Source: an uncultured Lachnospiraceae bacterium | GTDB lineage: Bacteria > Bacillota > Clostridia > Lachnospirales > Lachnospiraceae | DNA: 51,947 bases | NCBI GenBank assembly: GCA_947629545.1 | Contig: CANREE010000007.1 | Coordinates: forward strand, 1-51,947 | Direction: 5' to 3' | Part shown: positions 32,701 through 40,900 of the stretch, in pieces | Numbering within the stretch: the first letter of the stretch is position 1 | Layout of the letters: the number at the start of each line of letters is the position of its first letter | Notes under the pieces: model-generated | Seen by the model: only the letters and a program-made list of their open reading frames with translations | What the model was told of the DNA's origin: nothing | Databases searched by the model: none | Translations under genes and position numbers: made by a program

Positions 32701-33151
32701 CAGCTTTTATAGTGCGCAGGTAAAAGAGATCCAAAGACAGCTGGGTGATCTGAAAAAAGAAGTCAGAGTAGGAAGCGTGGATGCTTTTCAGGGCATGGAG
32801 TTTGATGTGATTTTCCTGTCGATTGTGAGAACGAATAACCAGGTTCCGAAGTTCTTGGATATGGAACGCTTAAGAGGCAGTGAAGCGGGCGGTGAGGAAA
32901 AAACGGAAGAAACGAAGAATTATCGTGAGCATGTTGGGAGAAAGATATACGGGTTCCTGACATCCCCAAACCGTTTGTGTGTGGCCCTGAGCCGGCAGAA
33001 GAAGTTGCTGATAGTTGTAGGAAACAGCGATATATTTCATACAGGAAACTGGGCTGTTATTGCGGAAAAATGTATTCCGGCCATGAAGAATCTATATGAA
33101 CTGTGTACTGCGGAAGGGGTGATTATCGATGGCGCTGCCGAAAGTGTTTAG
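29768..33151 (+). CDS. Large SF1 DNA/RNA helicase (Upf1/Dna2-like)
   Basis: 1127 aa. Residues 1-440 are non-helicase, with a very acidic linker near 150-185 (D-E-D-D-D-W-F-Y-D-E-D-E-E-E-S-S-S-S) and beta-rich segments. The motor starts with P-T-Q-T-Q-L-D-A (Q motif) near 458, then Walker A G-P-P-G-T-G-K-T at 478-485, Walker B V-V-V-D-E-A-A-R at 801-808, L-V-G-D-H-R-Q-L-P-H, Q-Y-R-M-H-P, S-V-D-A-F-Q-G-M-E-F-D-V-I and N-R-L-C-V-A-L-S-R-Q. Order and wording are those of SF1B Upf1-like helicases. About 300 residues lie between Walker A and B, a large insertion. ATGA overlap with the kinase gene. Likely unwinds or translocates on nucleic acid. Confidence 0.9.
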   Translation: MKIRDLKTQAENTFRDVQCKLIGSVKILAVSGHIEFSGENKYKFVSADQTFLFSIEEERIAKQVKDYLYRKYSNLAQVIVGGENGTFSLYICFFNHMELWGKLSFILQEDVQKQLRKKGLLTDKKDIQGQIKDNFEMSDGIEFCIAYTSGNYFSEEADPDSDRVDEDDDWFYDEDEEESSSSEEKQMQGAASKCIKIYGRDYALQLRQGQNQYEEMLVAEKLDTSRRDVPSMALAMGGLDITDSQTYMSSKVKELLSDKSGYLELWNRYAALEGDLLLKRARNIGLLQIDKGSVSIEGDNLIINLKSGQDNKLQYLNKGDSLLFSKNVPLYLQDEIMTWQEYRSLKYGPSENTKGGLQNGSRDVRVEIKEIYPWGLTVENKGISGEYVSLSIEGDEQQIIRRENARIMIENGESANPVLGLLIEGRSAAGLTQCWPDSRLAPLSDFVKKKIFKNEPTQTQLDAISIALNTPDIAVIQGPPGTGKTTVITAIIERLNELADKNTVNKGQVLVTSFQHDAVRNVIDRLSINSLPTIKFGKKDDEDDTMERKLEAWCQTVTDKLLEKNPALRGNAVKQKLLELYNFYYSSPSRETGLAFLEYAKKINDDGTINQKIELLLEEFRIHSQEEDTGEELLRKVRRLRVTPEGFCDHGSDAAYEVMDRIENFIDKGNAENIFIMDTLRQASNWGTAEASAELLDKLTKAKRLLLEKIIPQPIYRVEKPRKEITQIYEEIRGRLRNPQNEVEEILYELLNELENNPIAVKKVVENYNFVFAATTQQSEGKDIKAAKEVRRGEHAVYDTVVVDEAARVNPGDLMVPMAQARRRIILVGDHRQLPHIYNEEVIESLNADNLIDQENNIETTLFQYLMQNARKMSEEDGIPRTITLDKQYRMHPMLGEFVNNNFYKKYGEGFSSPLGAEYFEQPFYEKPLVWVDMKHSCGGEMMRGTSRVRLCEAEYIAKVVRKFKASEKGKKLNYGVISFYSAQVKEIQRQLGDLKKEVRVGSVDAFQGMEFDVIFLSIVRTNNQVPKFLDMERLRGSEAGGEEKTEETKNYREHVGRKIYGFLTSPNRLCVALSRQKKLLIVVGNSDIFHTGNWAVIAEKCIPAMKNLYELCTAEGVIIDGAAESV

Positions 33152-35213
33152 TTTGTTTGGAACACGGGGGTATGAAGAGCGCTTTCCCCAGTTTGGGATT
33201 ATCGGAAGACCGAAGAACCTTTTCTATACTTGCTATTATTATGATGTTCGCTTTCCGATAGCAGATAAAGAGAGGGATCAGGTTTTAAATGTGTTTGAAA
33301 AGGCGGTATTAAAATATCTTAATTTGAAGCCTGGTTCAGTCGATGAAACAGCAGAGGTATTGTGTCTGAATAAGGATTTGGTTAACTTTATTTTGATACG
33401 TTTAAAAGAACAGGGATTTACAGATAAAGATAACATGTTGACGGATAAAGGAAAAAATATACTGGGAAGCTATAAAAAGGAGAATGAAAAAAGCATAAAA
33501 TATATTTCCGGACAGATATTTGTTTGTTGTTCGGATGTTAGTAGAATATTGCCATATATTCATGTAAATCCAATGGAAAATGAAAGTGTTTTGGAATGCG
33601 AATATGGTAAGATCAAAATTGCTGTTGGAGATATAGGCGACGGGAGGACGATAAGCGGCAACTACCTGAATAAAAGACCGGAGAGTTTGGAAAGGCCGGC
33701 ACTCCTGAAGACTGAGCAGATCAGAAAAGCGGTTTTAGAGTATAATCGGCTTGGTATTTCTCTGGCTAATAATTTCGAACCATTATCTCTCGATAAGGAA
33801 TACGCAATAGAGAACACCTATTCCGGCAGGGTAGCTTTGCATTTACAGGCGGCAGTTCAAAAAGGAAATACGGATGAAGTTCTTGTTTCAGAAGGATTTG
33901 TTCCTCATCTGGATTTTCTGGCGGAGCAGATAAAAAGGGACTATCCAGAGGTATATAGAGCGGTTAAAGAGAGCGCGTTAGTATCCGTACAGGAAACAGG
34001 AGAAAAAGCGGGGAAAGAACCAAAAACAAGAAAATATCCTGAAATCTATAAGCTGCTGTTGAGAAAAAAATATAGTAATGAGACGAAATATCTTGATGAA
34101 AAAAGAGAAGAGGCAAATGAAAAGAAAATAAATATTATAAAGTGCTTCGGCGCAATAGAGTGGTGTTTTCATTATTATTTAACAAAATATCCCGTACCAG
34201 AAGATCTGGTTGGAGCGTTCTGCGCCCAACGGACAGCAGAAGATAATGAAGTTATCATTAAGGATATTCTCGGAAGGATAGGCCTGAAAAATGTGAATGA
34301 GAGCAATAAGGCGTTAATATCTAACCTGCACCCGGAAAAAATCAAGGAGTATTTGCAGGCTGAAACGCCGATTCCTTCGATATATATGGTATTTCCACTG
34401 GCTCTGGCGGAAGCGTCGCAGGATAGCTACAGCAGCATACATAAATTGATAAACGTTATGCCGGATTTAATGGATTTTCTCGCCTGTCTGAATCGAAGAG
34501 CGCAGAATTTGCGGCATAATAGTTCGGAATCGGATTGGGGCGTGTCGGATGACGAAATTGAAGAAAGAACATTAAAATTGGTACATACAGTACTTCCTGA
34601 GATTGACCCGGGTAGCTATGAAGTATCAGAGCGGCGGGAAGACATATCTCAGATACGTATAAGAGCAGAGTTGAGTCTGTCGAAAAAAATGGGATCTGTG
34701 CTGTATTATTCTCTTGAGAAAGATCTCAGGAATGAATTGATGAGAATATCTCCTGATAAAAGCGAGAATAATTTGCCGGCCCCATACGAGTACAGTCTGG
34801 GTTTGGCTAGAATTGCTGAGATGAATATGATACAGGTATTAGAGAATATTCAAAGAAATCAAAAACGGACGAAGGAGGAAGCATTAAAAAAGATTGAGGA
34901 ATGGCTTGGGGAGAAAGTCCCGGTTCCCATATCAACGGTGGGGAAAAGATTTTACCAGAATGTTCTGGAAGGAGGGCAGCGGGGAACCCTTGGAGCCTAT
35001 TGCATTGTTCTGCTTTCCTCAATGACGGATTCCGGGGTTTACAGCGGAATTTTAGATGACCTGAAAATGGCGGATTATGTAGGAACCATAAGCAGAATCT
35101 GTGAGTTGAGAGCCCATGGAAATAGTATTGGATTGTGTACAGATATAAAGCAGTTGAACAGTTTACGCGATAAAGTGATTGACTCAATCAAAATAACAAG
35201 GAGGATGTTGTGA
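33129..35213 (+). CDS. 694-aa protein of unknown function with a winged-helix-like N-terminus
   Basis: Starts at ATG 33129 after AAGGGGTGA, overlapping the helicase end by 23 bases. Residues about 55-110 look like a winged helix (D-E-T-A-E-V-L-C-L-N-K-D-L-V-N-F-I-L, then L-T-D-K-G-K-N-I-L). The rest is mostly helical and charged. Two arginine-to-histidine pairs near the C-terminal half, R-R-A-Q-N-L-R-H-N and R-I-C-E-L-R-A-H-G-N, resemble the R-x4-6-H signature of HEPN nucleases, though the spacing is at the long end. I do not recognise the family. Its position between helicase and AAA+ genes suggests a DNA-recognition or effector subunit. Confidence 0.7.
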   Translation: MALPKVFSLFGTRGYEERFPQFGIIGRPKNLFYTCYYYDVRFPIADKERDQVLNVFEKAVLKYLNLKPGSVDETAEVLCLNKDLVNFILIRLKEQGFTDKDNMLTDKGKNILGSYKKENEKSIKYISGQIFVCCSDVSRILPYIHVNPMENESVLECEYGKIKIAVGDIGDGRTISGNYLNKRPESLERPALLKTEQIRKAVLEYNRLGISLANNFEPLSLDKEYAIENTYSGRVALHLQAAVQKGNTDEVLVSEGFVPHLDFLAEQIKRDYPEVYRAVKESALVSVQETGEKAGKEPKTRKYPEIYKLLLRKKYSNETKYLDEKREEANEKKINIIKCFGAIEWCFHYYLTKYPVPEDLVGAFCAQRTAEDNEVIIKDILGRIGLKNVNESNKALISNLHPEKIKEYLQAETPIPSIYMVFPLALAEASQDSYSSIHKLINVMPDLMDFLACLNRRAQNLRHNSSESDWGVSDDEIEERTLKLVHTVLPEIDPGSYEVSERREDISQIRIRAELSLSKKMGSVLYYSLEKDLRNELMRISPDKSENNLPAPYEYSLGLARIAEMNMIQVLENIQRNQKRTKEEALKKIEEWLGEKVPVPISTVGKRFYQNVLEGGQRGTLGAYCIVLLSSMTDSGVYSGILDDLKMADYVGTISRICELRAHGNSIGLCTDIKQLNSLRDKVIDSIKITRRML

Positions 35214-37894
35214 TGGAACAGATGGAAAAAGACAGTGCAGAGGATATAAAAGAGAAATATGAACAGTTCGAGGCGGAGCTTACTCGGTTGCGTGCTCTTA
35301 AGGATGAACTGGAAAAAAAGCTTGTTGAGAAAACCCAGGAGGAGCAGGCAAGAGCGGAAGAACTGGAACGCTATAAAGAATGCGAACAACAGTGGAAGAC
35401 GGAAAAACTTTTGCTGGATGAAAGAGAAAAAAAGACCGGTGAGGTTGAAGCATGGTTAGGACAGCGCGAAAAAAGGATTGAAGAAAAAGAGCATGAACTA
35501 AGAGAAGTTGATAAGGAACTGGTATCAAGGAAGCTTGAATTGGATGATAAAGAGCAAAAGTCGCAGGGGAAGGAGCAGATTCTTTCTGATTGGGCAAAAA
35601 AAATAAATGACCAGCGGAAAGAGATGACTATCCGGGAGACGGAAATAGCAAATAGGGAGTTAGAATTGCATGACCAGGAGACGAAACTGGAGCAGGAAAA
35701 GCAAAGTCAGCAGATTCTTTTAGGGAAAGAATTGTTGAATAAGAGAAAAGAATTCGAACAGTCTCTTGGAGAAGAAAGAATTAAATATACCGAAGAACTT
35801 CATCGTAATTTTGCCGATCTTCGCACCGAATTTGAGCGTGCCCTGGAAGAAGAACGTGCCCGGTTATGTAATCAAATGAATGATTTTGTCAGGAAAGAGA
35901 GGGATGAACGTTTAAACGTTCTGGAAGCGGAGATCGCTGAAAGAAAAGAGGAAATAGAGCGGCGAGAGAATCAGTTGAAGGAAAGAAACAATGGTCTGAA
36001 TGAAAGGGAAAATAAACTTGCGAAGCAGGAATGTGATCTTGAGGTCAAGGAGCAGAATCTTGCTCTGAAAAAAAGACGTCTTGAGCTTGAGGATCAGAGA
36101 TTGGATGATAGGGAGGGGGAAATAGAGGACATCGTTGAAGATCGGATGAAGGGTAAGGAGAAGGAATACCGTGACCGAATTTCAGATCTTATGCAGGAGT
36201 GTGAAGAACTGCGGGAACAGGTGAAAAATGCAAATAATGAGAACCTTCAGCTGCAGAGCATAAGGGCAATCTATCCGGAGGGGCCGGAGATCCTTCAAAA
36301 GCAGATTCAGGAGGCCAGGAGAGAAAAGGATCGGTTGGCGAGAGAACTGGCTGAACGTCCTGAAAAAGAACTGGCCGACAGATATGAAGTATTGAAACAA
36401 GAAAATGAGCAGCTTAAGAGAGACAAAGCAACTCTGGAAAAGGAAAACCAGGAATTCAGAGATGCACCGGAGCAGATCAGCCGTTTGGAATCACAGAACA
36501 GGTTGCTGCAGTCCCAGAAAGAGAATTATAAATCAGAAAGAGACGAATTGGATAACAGGTGTCAGACTCTGCAGGCGAGGATTGAACGCCTGTCTACCGC
36601 AGAGGGCAGGTTAGCCGACAGGGATGAAAGGATTGAGGAAATAAAGAGGGGAATTATCACGGATATGTTCAATTCGCAGGTTCCTAATGAACCGGACGAA
36701 ATAAAATGGCTGGAGGGAATAAGGAAAAATTGTAAAGAGTATGGGTTGTCATTTCAGAAAAGAATCCTGTATGCATTTCACACGGCCCTGAAGATCGCGG
36801 ATTGGTCTACAATCACGGTTTTGGCTGGTGTCAGCGGTACCGGAAAGTCTGAGCTGCCGCGCTTATATGCCAAATTCGGTGGCTTGAATTTTATTAATGT
36901 TCCGGTTCAGCCGAATTGGGATAGTCAGGAATCCATGCTGGGATTTTTTAATTCCATTGATAATCGGTTTGATCCGCAGCCTTTGCTGAGATTTCTTGTA
37001 CAGTGTACGGAGGATGAAGAATACAGTAATTATATGAGTATCGTCTTGCTGGATGAGATGAATCTGGCACATGTAGAGCATTATTTTGCGGAATTCCTGA
37101 GTAAGCTGGAAAGCCGGCGAGGAACAAATAAAGATCATGTTCCAACTGTGGAGGTTAAATTAGGAGCTGGAGTGGCAGCATATCAGCTAAAGTTGGCCAG
37201 GACGATTCTCTGGACTGGTACGATGAATCAGGATGAGACGACGAAATCTTTGTCCGATAAGGTCCTGGACCGGGGCATCGTTATCAATTTCCCGCGGCCG
37301 ACAAGCCTCAGCCGCCGAAAAGATATGGGAAATCTTGATGATATGGTGGTGAAGAGCGGGCGGCCTATGTTAAGGAAAGGGACGTGGAGCAAATGGATCA
37401 AACGTGAGATCACGTTTGAAGGGGATCAACTGGACGAGTTATTAAGCTACAAATCCATAGTGGAGCAGATCAATGATTCGTTGGAGGGGGTTGGAAGAGC
37501 CCTGGGACACCGAGTATGGCAGTCGATAGAATATTATATTGCAAATTATCCGTTGGTGATTGCGGCCCAGAACGAGGCTAAGGGTGAATTGACGAGCGAA
37601 TTGAAGGCAGCAATGCAGGATGCATTTGAAGATCAGATCGTACAGAAAATCATGCCGAAACTGAGAGGAATCGAGACTCGTGGAAAGGGCGAAGAAAAAC
37701 TGCGTGAGATTGAACAGACATTAGAAGATGCAGGATTTGATAAACTGAAAGATGATTTTGAAATTGCCTGCGAACAGGGCTATGGACAGTTTATGTGGAG
37801 CAGCGCCAAATATATTGAAGCGGACGAGGAGATGCATATGGCCGGTCAGAATGATGATGTCGGCGGGAATGAAGCGAAGGAAGAGGAAGCCTAA
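35213..37894 (+). CDS. Coiled-coil McrB-like AAA+ protein
   Basis: 893 aa. Residues ~5-480 form one very long coiled coil full of E/K/R/Q heptads. The AAA+ domain follows: Walker A G-V-S-G-T-G-K-S at 540-547, Walker B V-L-L-D-E-M-N at 612-618, and the McrB-family sensor T-G-T-M-N-Q-D-E-T-T-K-S-L-S-D-K-V-L-D-R-G. In McrBC the McrB GTPase ring drives a McrC nuclease subunit; the next gene may play that part. GTP specificity cannot be read here. Start is ATG 35213 (TGATG overlap with the previous stop, AAGGAGG at seven bases); the coiled coil replaces the usual McrB DNA-binding N-terminus. Confidence 0.88.
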   Translation: MEQMEKDSAEDIKEKYEQFEAELTRLRALKDELEKKLVEKTQEEQARAEELERYKECEQQWKTEKLLLDEREKKTGEVEAWLGQREKRIEEKEHELREVDKELVSRKLELDDKEQKSQGKEQILSDWAKKINDQRKEMTIRETEIANRELELHDQETKLEQEKQSQQILLGKELLNKRKEFEQSLGEERIKYTEELHRNFADLRTEFERALEEERARLCNQMNDFVRKERDERLNVLEAEIAERKEEIERRENQLKERNNGLNERENKLAKQECDLEVKEQNLALKKRRLELEDQRLDDREGEIEDIVEDRMKGKEKEYRDRISDLMQECEELREQVKNANNENLQLQSIRAIYPEGPEILQKQIQEARREKDRLARELAERPEKELADRYEVLKQENEQLKRDKATLEKENQEFRDAPEQISRLESQNRLLQSQKENYKSERDELDNRCQTLQARIERLSTAEGRLADRDERIEEIKRGIITDMFNSQVPNEPDEIKWLEGIRKNCKEYGLSFQKRILYAFHTALKIADWSTITVLAGVSGTGKSELPRLYAKFGGLNFINVPVQPNWDSQESMLGFFNSIDNRFDPQPLLRFLVQCTEDEEYSNYMSIVLLDEMNLAHVEHYFAEFLSKLESRRGTNKDHVPTVEVKLGAGVAAYQLKLARTILWTGTMNQDETTKSLSDKVLDRGIVINFPRPTSLSRRKDMGNLDDMVVKSGRPMLRKGTWSKWIKREITFEGDQLDELLSYKSIVEQINDSLEGVGRALGHRVWQSIEYYIANYPLVIAAQNEAKGELTSELKAAMQDAFEDQIVQKIMPKLRGIETRGKGEEKLREIEQTLEDAGFDKLKDDFEIACEQGYGQFMWSSAKYIEADEEMHMAGQNDDVGGNEAKEEEA

Positions 37895-37921
37895 GGATCT
37901 AAACGAACAGGAGATAATGCA

Positions 37922-40900
37922 ATGAATACGATCATTACGTATGAAGCGTTTTGTAAGGCATTTAAGGCAGGAGAAGAGGAGCGGGAACAGGCTGAACTGA
38001 TGCTGTTCATTCAGGATTGGATCATTAGCGTTGCGAACAATTCAGGAGGAATTTATTCGGATCAGAGTCTGGATACTCTGTACCATAGAATGCCCAGAGC
38101 CTTGCAGAGTCAGGGCGGGATGAAGGATGCATTATCTTATATTGTAGATGAAGTTATGGACGCCTGTAAACATATATTTAACAGTATGCGTGAAAAGATA
38201 CTGCGTGAAAATGTCCTTTTGCCGATTCATAAGGTGAAAGAGGTTAACAGCTATGGAATAAATTGGCTGAGCAGGCGTCCGGGCAATACAATTCGTGAAA
38301 AAATGTCTGGAAGTGCTTCGATTATGGCAGTTCAGAGACGGATGAGCCTGGATACAGGTGAAAACAGGCTTCTTTTAGCATTTGTCAAGGAAGTACGAGA
38401 ACTGCTTCAGGATAAGATTGACTGCGCAAAGGAGTATGTATCGTATTCCGAGGAAGATTTTTATCAAAATATGTCGGTGTTTCTGAGAACGGAAGGAATT
38501 GACGAGATTAAAAGATGGGAGAATCTGCCACCAAATAATACGCTTTTATCGGATAATTATTATAAAAAAGTCTGGAAAGCTTGGAATGATTTAAAAGATC
38601 TGGACGACAGGATAGAAAGAATAAGTCAGCAGATGGATGAAAACCTGACTACTATTTTTTTGGTCGAACTGTTGTTAGAGGCCAAAAAGTATTTTGCTTT
38701 TCCGCAGGTTCCGCTGAGGGTCGATTATGACGACTATCAGGTGGATATAGCGTCAAATGTATTTTTTGGCGTTGGCGAGAATGATAAGCGCATAAGAATT
38801 GTCCGTGAGAATATGGACAAATCCCGGACGGCGGAAGAAATGTGGGATAAGATTCGAATTGAATATGGACAGAAAGTGTTTGAAGCAGAAATTGACGAAC
38901 GCATTCTTTCCTTAAAAAAAGACGGAGAGATTCTCTGGAGCATCCGGCTTCAGGCATTTAATATACGAAATACTGTGCTTAGAATCATTGACGAACTGGG
39001 GGTGGAGAGCAAATTCACATATCAGATTGACAGAAAGTGCGACAGAATAAGAGTCCGCAATATGATCATGGACTTATTTACAGTATACCCTGAGTATATC
39101 CGGGACGAATCAGGAGAATCTGTTTATGACTGTTTCCGTTTTCGCATGCTGCAGCAAAAGTTTGTCAATCAAGAAGATGATGATGAGAGAGAATATGATG
39201 TGATGTGTGAGAATTCGGACGCGGTCCTCTTTTTGAAAAATGAGACTACAAAGACTGAGACGTTCACAATGGCTTCTGCAATCGACAGCGGATCTCATAA
39301 GCAGATGAGCGCGCTGTTTGCGATGTTGGAAGAAAATATGCGTTCGGAGAACATGTGGGCGGATGCTTTGTCTTTTGCCTTCCCTGATATTTTCAATGAG
39401 TTTCAGCTGAGTTTGGTTCATAAGACTGCAAGGCTGGTATTTCATCAGGTGTATGCGTTCCCGAGAAGTATTGGCATCGCGTTTTATTTTCAGTATTTTA
39501 CTTATCTGGGGACGTCAAGGTCCGCGATTGATTTTTCGTCGTCTTTTACACCAGGAGATTTTGTCCTGGTGGCGGATTTGGTAGATGATGAAATTTCGTT
39601 TACACTGTTACAGGGAGTGTATGAAAAGCAGGTGGCGAAAGAACTGGATGAATCGAGAGGGATTGTATGGGAAAGGCATCCTACAGTTTCTGTGTCCTGT
39701 GAGAGCGCAGTTGAAAGTATAAAGAAATTATTGTCTCAAAAGGGCTGCGAAAGGCCAGGGATTCTTTACAAGATATTTGGAAAAGAGGGAATTGAAACCG
39801 ATTGTGACGGACTTGTATGTATGTATGACAGCGATGGCCCGGATGAGAATTATTTTCGGGTTACTAATGAGGTAGCTCAAATTTTGGAGAGCGAGAAAAT
39901 CGATATCACAGAAAAAGTTGAGAACTTTCTTCAGACAAGGAGAGAATTGACGGGCAAATGCAGAGTTCATATTTTCTCCTTATCAAAGACGCTTCAGTAT
40001 AACGGAGAGCGTAATTATCAGGTCTATCAAAGCAGTGATGTGCTTTTTGGATATGACCGATATCTTAAATTGCAGAAAAAAATATCAATGCCTCTTTGGA
40101 GGGATCATTTGCCGGATTTATCTATCAAACAATTGTATGGAAAATTTGATCTGGTTAGTGATGAGACAATTTTGCCCACGTTTAATGAAGTACAGGATAT
40201 CAGGATCAATAATCGCTTTACACTTGTAAAGAACAGGAAGATATATCGTTTCCAGTTGGTTCAAAATGATGTAAATCGGCGCATGCGATATGAGGCTGTG
40301 GTTAAGCATTCAGTATTTCCTCTGAAAGAGGATATTGAGTGTAAATTAAAAATGACATACCGTTATGGGAACAGTGAACCGTATGAGTTAAAATTCATTC
40401 CCGTTGACAAAAAGAAGGCCGGTTTTACTGAGGCAAATGTGGAATGGAATCTGCAGAAAGATTATGAGTATATGGGACTGGCTTATCCAGAGTTCCCACA
40501 GCCTAGAAGCTGGGATGAGGTACAAAACTATCCGGATCGTTTCTCTGATGGAACGATAGATCTGACACAATGGATAGCCAATAATCTATTGGCAATGAAA
40601 ATACCATACCGTGTGGTATCATTAAGAAAACAGGGAGAGGGTTGGCAAAAAAGGGGACATAGTTATGAGAATAATGCGATTCTGAATCTTGATGGTGAGG
40701 AATGTGTTGTTAAGTTCATTCTGAATGAGAAAGAATTTGAGAAAGATATGGATGAAGTATCTTTCGAAATTAAGGAAATAGAAAAAAAAGAAAGATATAC
40801 GATGTTTTTTAGAAACGGCAGCTGGAGGCAGAATCAGGATGGAAGTTACTATCGTTTTGAAGAGATGTATTATAATGGTGAGCGAATTTTTGTTGCATTC

